Origin: an uncultured Christensenellaceae bacterium | GTDB lineage: Bacteria; Bacillota; Clostridia; Christensenellales; UBA1242 | NCBI GenBank assembly: GCA_949902685.1 | Contig: CATLDS010000019.1 | Coordinates: 1 to 7,646 of the forward strand | Length of the DNA: 7,646 nucleotides | Reading direction: 5' to 3' | In this document: positions 1 to 5,960 of the stretch, one piece after another | Numbering within the stretch: the stretch's first letter is position 1 | Layout: each line of letters begins with the position of its first letter | Position numbers and translations under genes: made by a program | Notes under the pieces: generated by a model | What the model was told of the DNA's origin: nothing | Database searches by the model: none | The model's input: the letters and a program-made list of their open reading frames with translations, nothing else

Positions 1-603
1 TTCATATTTAGATAGGTCATCTGTTGGTATAGCATTAAGTTCACGCTTGAATATTGCTGCAAATTCTCTAGCGATACCATAATGTCCCCATAAATCAGGG
101 CGGTTAGTAAGAGACTTGTTATCCACCTCTATCAAAACGTCCTCCATTGGTAATGTTGATTTTATATCTGTACCTACTTTATAGTCGTCTGGCAATTCTA
201 CAATCCCAGTAGTATCTGCCTCTATTCCTAGTTCGTTTCCTCCACAGCACATACCGAAACTTTCAACGCCAGCGAGACGTGCTGGTTTAATTTTCATTCC
301 GCATACATTAGCACCGACACGTGCAAAATAGGTTTTTAACCCCACACGTACATTAGGCGCACCACACACTACTTGTATAGGAGTGCCAGTTCCATCGTTG
401 ACAGTCAATATGTGTAAGTGGTCGCTCTTGGGATGATTATCTACAGTTAGTATTTCGGCTACAACGATATTGTCAATATCTTTACCTTTATACTCGACTC
501 CCTCTACTTCTGCGGTAGATAGACCGAAGCGTTTTACCAATTCATCCACTTCAATACCATCAAGGTTAACGAATTCTTTAATCCAATTTAGAGATATAAT
601 CAT
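1..603 (-). CDS. pheT: Phenylalanine--tRNA ligase beta subunit, N-terminal 201 residues (cut by window edge)
   Basis: Beta subunit of the heterotetrameric (alpha2-beta2) phenylalanyl-tRNA synthetase, a cytoplasmic enzyme that loads Phe onto tRNA-Phe. I translated the minus strand from the ATG at 603-601; the frame stays open to position 1, so the C-terminal part lies outside the window. The protein begins MIISLNWIKEFV, typical of PheT. Residues about 40-150 form the EMAP-II/OB-fold tRNA-binding domain, with the hallmark VVCGAPN at 78-84 and KIKPARLAGVESFGM at 104-118. Residues about 160-185 (DNKSLTNRPDLWGHYGIARE) lead into the B1/B3-B4 region. That phrase differs from the TPNRPDCLS type of Bacillus, as I recall it. 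A strong Shine-Dalgarno (GGGAGGAAAGT before ATG) fixes the start. The gene lies 10 nt after the pheS stop, so it is translated from the same T-box-controlled mRNA. Confidence 0.96.
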   Translation of the reverse strand, partial: MIISLNWIKEFVNLDGIEVDELVKRFGLSTAEVEGVEYKGKDIDNIVVAEILTVDNHPKSDHLHILTVNDGTGTPIQVVCGAPNVRVGLKTYFARVGANVCGMKIKPARLAGVESFGMCCGGNELGIEADTTGIVELPDDYKVGTDIKSTLPMEDVLIEVDNKSLTNRPDLWGHYGIAREFAAIFKRELNAIPTDDLSKYE

Positions 604-613
604 ACTTTCCTCC

Positions 614-1645
614 CTAGACATTTAACTTAAACTGTTTTAACAATTTAAGATTTCCACTGTTCAATTCACGAATGTCATTGATACCGAGTGATAGCATCAC
701 CATTCTATCTAGTCCTAGGCCAAATGCACAACCGGAATATTTATCTGGGTCGATGCCTCCATTACGAAGAACTTGAGGATGAATCATACCGCAAGGGCAG
801 AGTTCTATCCAACCGCCATTTTTACACGTAGAGCAACCTTTGCCGTCACAGAATGGACATCTTACATCCATTTCAAAACTAGGCTCTGTAAAAGGGAAGA
901 ACCCTGGACGCAAACGTACTTCGACTTCTTTTTTGAATATCTTAGATAACATTTCTTTCATGAAATAGATTAGATTGCCAACCGATACATCTTTATCTAC
1001 TATTACACCTTCTAATTGGAAGAATGTATTCTCATGTCCAGCATCTAAATCTTCATTTCTAAAACATCTTCCCGGGAATATCGCACGTATTGGTAGAGGA
1101 TATTTTTTCAATATTTTATTTTGAGCAGCAGAGGTGTGAGTTTTCAATACTTCACCATTATCTAGCCAGAATGTGTCTTGCATATCGCGTGCTGGATGAT
1201 TCTCTGGTACATTCACAGCTGTGAAATTGTTGTATTCGGTCTCGACTTCGTTGCCATCCTCTACTACAAATCCCATAGAGATGAATACATCTTCTATCTC
1301 TTTTTGGATTATCGTTCTAGGGTGTAGAGAACCAGTACATTCTTTAACAGGAAGAGTGATGTCAATCTTCTCTGCTGAAAAAATTTCTTGTTCTAATTCT
1401 TGTTTTTCTAGAGTTTTCTCCTTAGTAGAGATGAGCGCTTCAATCTCTTGTTTAGCGTTGTTTAAGATTTGACCGACCTCTTGCTTTTTATCTGCAGGTA
1501 CTTCTTTCATGAGACGGAAAAGTTCGGTAATTTTACCTGATTTACCTAAAAATTCTACACGTATATTTTGACCTTCGCTACTTTTCTTAATTTCACTTAA
1601 TTTAGTTTTAACTAGTTCAATCAATTCTTTAATCTTCTCTTTCAT
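614..1645 (-). CDS. pheS: Phenylalanine--tRNA ligase alpha subunit
   Basis: Catalytic alpha subunit of phenylalanyl-tRNA synthetase, a class II enzyme; 343 residues is a normal bacterial length. Residues 1-90 form the charged N-terminal coiled coil that contacts tRNA. The class II core follows: HPARDMQDTFW (150-160), KTHTSAAQ (168-175), motif 2 around FRNEDLDAGH (195-204) to FFQLEG (208-213), FPFTEPSFEMDV (250-261), and motif 3 FGLGLDR (308-314). Four cysteines (263, 266, 271, 274) form a CxxC-x4-CxxC knuckle seen in many bacterial PheS proteins. Odd points: the usual DATHxPxFHQ reads DAGHENTFFQ, the arginine-preceding acid in motif 3 is Asp rather than Glu, and further cysteines occur at 283 and 285. 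AAGGAG at 1651-1656, five nt upstream of the ATG, supports the start. It is first in the pheST operon and is controlled by the T-box leader just upstream. Confidence 0.97.
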   Translation of the reverse strand: MKEKIKELIELVKTKLSEIKKSSEGQNIRVEFLGKSGKITELFRLMKEVPADKKQEVGQILNNAKQEIEALISTKEKTLEKQELEQEIFSAEKIDITLPVKECTGSLHPRTIIQKEIEDVFISMGFVVEDGNEVETEYNNFTAVNVPENHPARDMQDTFWLDNGEVLKTHTSAAQNKILKKYPLPIRAIFPGRCFRNEDLDAGHENTFFQLEGVIVDKDVSVGNLIYFMKEMLSKIFKKEVEVRLRPGFFPFTEPSFEMDVRCPFCDGKGCSTCKNGGWIELCPCGMIHPQVLRNGGIDPDKYSGCAFGLGLDRMVMLSLGINDIRELNSGNLKLLKQFKLNV

Positions 1646-1660
1646 ATAATCTCCTTAAAT

Positions 1661-1688
1661 AAAAAACGCTCGTCAATAGGACGAAGCG
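1661..1688 (-). terminator. T-box intrinsic terminator before pheS
   Basis: On the minus strand CGCTTCGTC (1688-1680) pairs with GACGAGCG (1674-1667), with one bulged T and a five-nt loop, and is followed by six Ts (1666-1661). The 5' arm contains the TTCGTC needed by the antiterminator, so the two structures exclude each other. When tRNA-Phe is charged, transcription should stop here, about 15 nt before the pheS start codon. Confidence 0.9.
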
Positions 1689-1933
1689 TAACTCGTGGTA
1701 CCACCTATATTCGTAATTCGTCTTCTTTAATCATTTTGCTTTTAGACGAATTATCTCATTACATTTTCACAGTTTTGTCTGTCAACTCTTAATCACTACA
1801 AAGTGTTTACCGAGTGCGACTCCAATGCTGAAATTCATAAATAATCTTAACATAAACATCTCTCAACCAAGGACATTCTCTCTGTATGGAAATTATCTAC
1901 TACTATACACATCTTCATAGTCTTTATTAAATT
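1661..1933 (-). promoter_or_regulatory. T-box riboswitch leader (tRNA-Phe, UUC specifier) of pheST
   Basis: An mRNA leader that senses uncharged tRNA-Phe and decides between termination and read-through into pheST. The conserved T-box reads TAGGTGGTACCACGAG on the minus strand (1707-1692); its UGGU pairs with the tRNA ACCA end. Stem I runs from GACT (1922-1919) to its complement AGTC (1821-1818). On its 3' side the line GAATTTCAGCATTGGAGT (1836-1819) matches the usual specifier-loop context of T-boxes and puts the codon UUC (Phe) at 1832-1830. Stem III is a perfect 10-bp pair, 1744-1753 with 1714-1723. The antiterminator pairs ACGAA, just before the T-box, with TTCGT, just after it. The same TTCGT segment is also the 5' arm of the terminator. 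Everything agrees with a transcriptional T-box of the Phe class. Confidence 0.95.
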
Positions 1934-1939
1934 GCATTA

Positions 1940-1968
1940 ATTCTAATCATTAATAAAAGAAATGTCAA
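1940..1968 (-). promoter_or_regulatory. Vegetative (sigma-A) promoter of pheST
   Basis: On the minus strand TTGACA (1968-1963) is followed after exactly 17 nt by TAGAAT (1945-1940), one mismatch from TATAAT. Transcription would begin near 1933, about ten nt before T-box stem I. The spacing and near-consensus boxes make this the best promoter in the window. Confidence 0.85.
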
Positions 1969-1990
1969 GACTTTATTTATAATAAATAGA

Positions 1991-2034
1991 TTTTAACGAA
2001 AATTGAAATTTAGATAAACATATAGAATGATAAT
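1991..2034 (+). promoter_or_regulatory. Possible Spo0A-type promoter of spoIIE
   Basis: TTGAAA (2003-2008) is separated by 20 nt from GATAAT (2029-2034). That spacing is too long for ordinary sigma-A use, but the Spo0A-activated spoIIE and spoIIG promoters of Bacillus subtilis are known for spacers of about 21-22 nt. Just upstream, TTTTAACGAAAA (1991-2002) differs at two central positions from a TTTTGTCGAAAA-like 0A box. The low-complexity background makes this tentative. If it is real, the leader would be about 120 nt. Confidence 0.3.
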
Positions 2035-2074
2035 CAATTTAGTTATAATTTATAAAAATAATTAAAAATTCTAC

Positions 2075-2109
2075 AAAAATACTATTTTTTAGTACATTTT
2101 AGTATTTTT
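2075..2109. repeat. 10-bp inverted repeat upstream of spoIIE
   Basis: AAAAATACTA (2075-2084) and TAGTATTTTT (2100-2109) are exact complements around a 15-nt spacer. The spacer holds another TAGTA (2090-2094) that can pair with the same left arm. It could be an operator-like palindrome or a weak AU hairpin followed by Ts in the spoIIE leader. AT-rich composition lowers its weight. Confidence 0.55.
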
Positions 2110-2160
2110 TATTATTATTTTTTAACTAAAATTGAAATTTTATTATGATATTCTTTTCGA

Positions 2161-4449
2161 ATGGAAAAAGTTAAAATTAAATTTAATTACAAATTTATAT
2201 TAAAATATTTGGCGATATTTTTTGTCTGTCTTGTGATTGCTAATGCAAAAGTGGCAGGACTGAGTCCTTTCTTATTTGCATTTTATTTTGCGTGCTTGTT
2301 TGTGGGCTTTGATGAAAAGATACTCGCTGTTTTTACACTTTGTAGCGGGGTAGTTACTGACATTAGTTTGGAAAACTTTTTCGTAACTCTTACGGTAGTA
2401 GCGGTAGGATTAGCATTTTATTATATTCATCGTCTTGCGAAGAAGAGAATGCATTTAATAACATTATTTATAGCATACTTAGTATCGTTAGTGACGCATA
2501 TCTACTACAACTATATTCAATTTCAAAATTTAATTTATTACATACTATTGGGCTTAATTAGCTTATATGTATTTATAGTCGTCATGCAAGTAATGTGCCT
2601 TAGGAAAAACTGCTTTAAACTGACACTTGATGAGAGTATATGTTTCTTATTCATGGTGGCACTTTTAGGCGTGGGATTAGCACCAATAAATATATTCAAT
2701 TTTTCACTTTGTAGACTTGTACTTATGATGTTTATATTTATGTTTATTTCTATAGGTAGTCCAACTTTAACTATGTCACTAACACTTGCGTTTACTCTAG
2801 GAATATCATTAAGTGAGTATTCATTACTGCCGATGGCAGAGTTTGCGTTAGTTGCTATGATGGGAAGTGTGTTCGCGCAACCTCATAAATTCAAAATTCT
2901 TTTAATGACCATTATTGCCGATGTATTCGTTCGTCTGTACTTTTTTGATAAGGGCATTGATTTACTATATACACTATTACCAATAGTAGTTGCGGGTCTA
3001 GTATATATTTTGATACCTAATAAGTGGTTAAATAGTCTAGCAGATTTGGTTTATGTTAAAAAAAGCGAAATGTCCTCACGTAATCTTATCAATACGACAA
3101 GGAAAAGTATTCGTAAGAGAATGAGCGAACTTAGTAATGTATTTCTTGATATGAAACAATTGCATCTTAACATGGTGAAACGAGAGTTAAATAAGCAAGA
3201 ATTGATAGCGATGCTAACACGTGAAGTAATGAATTCGTGTTGTAAGGATTGTTTAGATAAGAATAGATGTACACGTTCTCTAGGTACAGATAATAAATCC
3301 AATCTTGAACTTCTAGTAGAGATAGCGGTAACCAAAGGTAGAGTGACACTATTAGACATACCTGCTAGTTTAAGTAATAGGTGTGGCAAGATGAATAATT
3401 TAATAACACTGATAAACCGATTGAGTGATGAATATCGACAATATAAAAATATGATGGCAGATATAAACAATGTAAAAGTGTTATTAGCCGACCAAATGGG
3501 TGCTGTATCTAAACTATTGCTTAACCTAGGAGAAGAGATAGATACAAATGTAACATTTGATATAGCGCGTGAGAACAAGATAATATCACGACTACTCAGT
3601 CAAAATATAGAATGCAAAGAGGTCTTGCTCTATACCGAGAAAAATAACGAACTATCGGCTGTTATTGTTGCGAAATCAATTCCTAGCAATAATTTAATAA
3701 TTGAGAAAGTACTTACTGAAACATTGAAGTCCCCTATGCGTATCAGTTCTATACGTCCTGTTGATGATACGGATTATAATACGGTTACTTTGCATACACG
3801 ATCTAAATATGATTGTGTATTTGGTCTCGCTAGTACTAACAAATCTGGCAATGAGGAATGTGGAGATTGTCATAGCATAATTAGGTTAGGTGCGGATAGA
3901 TTTTTGCTTGCATTGTGTGATGGTATGGGCAGTGGGAAGTCTGCACATAAGATGAGTGCTATGACATTAGGTTTAATAGAAGATTTCTATAAAGTTGGCT
4001 TTGATAACGAAATAGTCTTAGAGAGTGTTAATAAATTACTTGCTATTAATAACCAAGAGAGTTATTCAACACTGGACGTTTGCTTATTAGATCTCAATCA
4101 TGAGATTGCAGATTTTATTAAAGTAGGTGCTCCATACGGATTGATAAAAAGAGAGGGCAATATAGAATTGATTGAGGGTGGAGCATTGCCAATAGGCGCG
4201 CTAGATGCTATCAGGCCAGCAGTATACAAAACTACCATTTCGACTAAAGACATAGTAATATTGGCAACAGATGGCATTACTGACGCATTTGTAACGCAAG
4301 AGAATTTGATAGAGTACGTGTCTAAACTGGCAACTAACAATCCACAAACTTTAGCAGAGAGTATTTTGGCAGAGGCGCTTCATTTGAATGGTATGTCCGC
4401 AAAAGACGACATGACAGTATTAGTTGCTAGAACTTATTTAAAAAATTAA
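2161..4449 (+). CDS. spoIIE: Stage II sporulation protein E (PP2C-type serine phosphatase)
   Basis: Membrane phosphatase of the polar septum. In known spore formers it removes the phosphate from SpoIIAA, which frees sigma-F in the forespore, and it interacts with FtsZ. The 762 residues are slightly shorter than the Bacillus protein (about 827). Residues 10-290 contain roughly ten hydrophobic segments. Residues 300-540 are the charged central domain, with a cysteine cluster at 360, 361, 364 and 370. Residues about 550-762 are the PP2C domain, with metal-site aspartates D569 (CGDCHS), D587 (CDGMGSGKSAH), D704 (ATDGITDAF) and D749/D750 (KDDMTVL). YSTLD and KVGAPYGLIKR also match SpoIIE. Cysteines flank D569 where I expect serine-like residues. 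An in-frame stop at 2146 limits upstream starts, yet no Shine-Dalgarno is seen. tilS follows after 133 nt, the order known from Bacilli and Clostridia apart from genes inserted in some species. Confidence 0.96.
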   Translation: MEKVKIKFNYKFILKYLAIFFVCLVIANAKVAGLSPFLFAFYFACLFVGFDEKILAVFTLCSGVVTDISLENFFVTLTVVAVGLAFYYIHRLAKKRMHLITLFIAYLVSLVTHIYYNYIQFQNLIYYILLGLISLYVFIVVMQVMCLRKNCFKLTLDESICFLFMVALLGVGLAPINIFNFSLCRLVLMMFIFMFISIGSPTLTMSLTLAFTLGISLSEYSLLPMAEFALVAMMGSVFAQPHKFKILLMTIIADVFVRLYFFDKGIDLLYTLLPIVVAGLVYILIPNKWLNSLADLVYVKKSEMSSRNLINTTRKSIRKRMSELSNVFLDMKQLHLNMVKRELNKQELIAMLTREVMNSCCKDCLDKNRCTRSLGTDNKSNLELLVEIAVTKGRVTLLDIPASLSNRCGKMNNLITLINRLSDEYRQYKNMMADINNVKVLLADQMGAVSKLLLNLGEEIDTNVTFDIARENKIISRLLSQNIECKEVLLYTEKNNELSAVIVAKSIPSNNLIIEKVLTETLKSPMRISSIRPVDDTDYNTVTLHTRSKYDCVFGLASTNKSGNEECGDCHSIIRLGADRFLLALCDGMGSGKSAHKMSAMTLGLIEDFYKVGFDNEIVLESVNKLLAINNQESYSTLDVCLLDLNHEIADFIKVGAPYGLIKREGNIELIEGGALPIGALDAIRPAVYKTTISTKDIVILATDGITDAFVTQENLIEYVSKLATNNPQTLAESILAEALHLNGMSAKDDMTVLVARTYLKN

Positions 4450-4537
4450 AAATTTTCAATTTATATTTCAATTAAGAGTAAAAATAAATACAAATTATTC
4501 AAAAACAAAAAATTTTATTCAAATTCTTAATAACATA
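4450..4537. other. AT-rich spacer after spoIIE without a clear terminator
   Basis: No GC-containing hairpin with a T tract is visible, so spoIIE transcripts may run into tilS. TTTCAATT occurs twice (4454-4461 and 4466-4473, a 12-bp period). Its complement AATTGAAA is part of the repeats upstream of spoIIE. Confidence 0.45.
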
Positions 4538-4566
4538 TTGCAATTTTTACCTATATATTGTATAAT
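4538..4566 (+). promoter_or_regulatory. Sigma-A-like promoter of tilS
   Basis: TTGCAA (4538-4543), 17 nt, then a perfect TATAAT (4561-4566). Transcription would start near 4573, at the first base of the Shine-Dalgarno AGGAG (4573-4577), leaving a leader of only about ten nt. This would let tilS be expressed in growth independently of the sporulation gene upstream. Confidence 0.65.
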
Positions 4567-4582
4567 GTCCATAGGAGATTTT

Positions 4583-5926
4583 ATGGACAACGTTATAGAT
4601 TACATTAAAGAAAATAAGATGATTAAACCGCGTGAGATTATAGGTGTAGCTTGTTCTGGCGGTAGAGATAGTATATGTTTATTACATTATTTGAATTCGA
4701 TTAAAGCTGAGTTGGAGTGTGATGTTGTAGCAATCAATGTGGATCATGGCATTAGACAGACTAGCGCATTTGATACCGAGTTCGTAATGCAATTCTGTAG
4801 AGAGAATCATATTAGAGCATATAAGTTTAAAGGTGAAGCACTCAAAGTTGCTAAAGAAGAGAAGTTAACAATAGAGCAGGCAGCGAGGAAAGTTCGATAT
4901 GGCATTTTTGAGACCGTGATACAGAAAGGTTTAGTGGATAAGATTGCTCTTGCTCACCATCTTAACGATCAAGCCGAGACCGTATTACTTAACATAATAC
5001 GTGGGGCAGGATTAAGTGGAGCACGTGGCATGGATGCAGTACGAGATGGTAAATATATTAGACCATTCTTAAATATCCCACGCGAACGTATCATGGAATA
5101 TCTAGATGAGAATACTCTCAATTATGTTGAGGATGAGACCAATCAAGATATTACCTATTCAAGAAATTATATTCGTAATATTGTTATGCCAGCATTACGC
5201 AAAAACTTCAAGGGTGTAGATAAGAGTATTGTGAACTTTGCAAAAATTTGTGCTAAAGATGATAGTTACATAGAGAGCCAGATTGATATGGGTACAGCAA
5301 TCGAGACTAAGGATTATATTAAATTACCTTTGTCATACTTCTATCAGGATGAAGCGATTGTTAATAGGATACTTAGACGCGTGCTTTCTAAGTTCGCTAA
5401 GCAGGATATAGAGAGTAAACATATCAATATGGTACGCTCATTCGCTCTAGAGGCAGACAATGGTAATATTATTAGCCTCCCATTTAAGATTAAGGTAAGC
5501 AAAGAATACGAATATGTAGTTCTAGGTCATATCAAACGTGTTGAGATTAGCGGTAGTTATCCATTTAGAAATGGAAAATTAAAGATTGAGAACTATGGTA
5601 TTATTCGTACTACTGCTAGTAAGACAATGACCAAACCTAAGATGCATCAACACATTATTGATGCGGATAAATTACCAGATGGTGCGGTATGGAGATTTAG
5701 AGAGGAAGGAGACATCTTCTCACCACTAGGGCTCGGTGGGACTAAGAAACTAAAAGATTATTTCATAGATAAGAAGATACCACAGAGAATGCGTGACAAT
5801 ATTCCAGTTCTCACAGTGGGTAACAAAGTGTTGATTGTAGCAGATATTGAAATAGCAGATGAATTAAAAGTAACAGAAGGAACAACTCGTTTACTTAAAA
5901 TAAATTATGAAAAAGATTTAATATAA
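4583..5926 (+). CDS. tilS: tRNA(Ile)-lysidine synthase
   Basis: Uses ATP to join lysine to C34 of the tRNA-Ile with anticodon CAU, so that it reads AUA and accepts Ile; normally essential. With the ATG at 4583 the protein has 447 residues, normal for the long TilS form. The PP-loop ATPase motif CSGGRDS is at residues 24-30. VDHGIR (53-58), AARKVRYGIF (100-109), AHHLNDQAETVLLNIIRG (124-141), RPFLNIPR (160-167) and the DETNQD...SRNYIRN region (184-199) are TilS signatures. The C-terminal domain carries RFREEGD (371-377) and KKLKDYFIDKKIPQRMRD (388-405). I chose 4583 over in-frame TTG 4538 and ATG 4565 because AGGAG (4573-4577) sits five nt before it and MDNVIDYI fits the family N-terminus. The TTG also overlaps the -35 box of the apparent promoter. 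A hairpin terminator follows the stop. Confidence 0.96.
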   Translation: MDNVIDYIKENKMIKPREIIGVACSGGRDSICLLHYLNSIKAELECDVVAINVDHGIRQTSAFDTEFVMQFCRENHIRAYKFKGEALKVAKEEKLTIEQAARKVRYGIFETVIQKGLVDKIALAHHLNDQAETVLLNIIRGAGLSGARGMDAVRDGKYIRPFLNIPRERIMEYLDENTLNYVEDETNQDITYSRNYIRNIVMPALRKNFKGVDKSIVNFAKICAKDDSYIESQIDMGTAIETKDYIKLPLSYFYQDEAIVNRILRRVLSKFAKQDIESKHINMVRSFALEADNGNIISLPFKIKVSKEYEYVVLGHIKRVEISGSYPFRNGKLKIENYGIIRTTASKTMTKPKMHQHIIDADKLPDGAVWRFREEGDIFSPLGLGGTKKLKDYFIDKKIPQRMRDNIPVLTVGNKVLIVADIEIADELKVTEGTTRLLKINYEKDLI

Positions 5927-5958
5927 AAACCGTGATTTAATCACGGCTTTTTATTTTT
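5925..5958. terminator. Bidirectional intrinsic terminator between tilS and the convergent gene
   Basis: CCGTGA (5930-5935) pairs with TCACGG (5941-5946) around TTTAA; two further A-T pairs could form in the loop. The plus strand continues with a T-rich tract (5948-5958), and the minus strand reads TTTTT (5929-5925) after the same stem. It therefore serves tilS (stop at 5926) and the minus-strand gene (stop at 5961). Confidence 0.92.
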
Positions 5959-5960
5959 GT

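Larger units (their letters stand above)
1991..2140 (+). repeat. 21-bp near-perfect direct repeat upstream of spoIIE
   Basis: Positions 1991-2011 and 2120-2140 share 20 of 21 bases, differing only at the eighth position (G versus T). Both contain TTTTAAC, then AAAATTGAAATTT. The copies are 129 bp apart, and the second ends 20 nt before the spoIIE start codon. They may be paired binding sites for a regulator; this is inferred only from the repetition. Confidence 0.7.
1969..2160. other. AT-rich non-coding region between divergent pheST and spoIIE
   Basis: About 190 nt with almost no G or C and no plausible open frame. It must hold the control region of spoIIE. Visible contents are two copies of a 21-bp direct repeat, a 10-bp inverted repeat, a TATAAT at 2044-2049 without a good -35 partner, and a TTGAAA...GATAAT pair with long spacing. 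No Shine-Dalgarno-like sequence precedes the spoIIE ATG. Confidence 0.7.

Noticed and set aside
1..603. pheT as a broken or truncated gene
   Set aside because: The frame is intact to position 1; it is cut only by the window edge.
1221..1472. Open frame of 83 codons on the plus strand inside pheS
   Set aside because: It lies fully opposite the well-supported pheS coding sequence and shows no recognisable domain.
2044..2049. Perfect TATAAT as the -10 of a spoIIE promoter
   Set aside because: No acceptable -35 sequence is found at 16-18 nt upstream, and isolated TATAAT is common in such AT-rich DNA; kept only as a remark.
3051..3578. Open frame of 175 codons on the minus strand inside spoIIE, plus smaller ones at 3167-3349 and 4098-4340
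   Set aside because: These overlap the strongly supported SpoIIE frame, show no family motifs, and have compositions that look like antisense reading of an AT-rich gene.
4440..4465. AT-only hairpin just after spoIIE as a terminator
   Set aside because: AAAAATT/AATTTT pairing has no GC pairs and would be too weak; such pairings are expected in this composition.
4538..4582. Longer tilS reading from the TTG at 4538 (or ATG 4565)
   Set aside because: The extra residues are not TilS-like, the TTG is part of the -35 box of a good promoter, and AGGAG is placed for the ATG at 4583.
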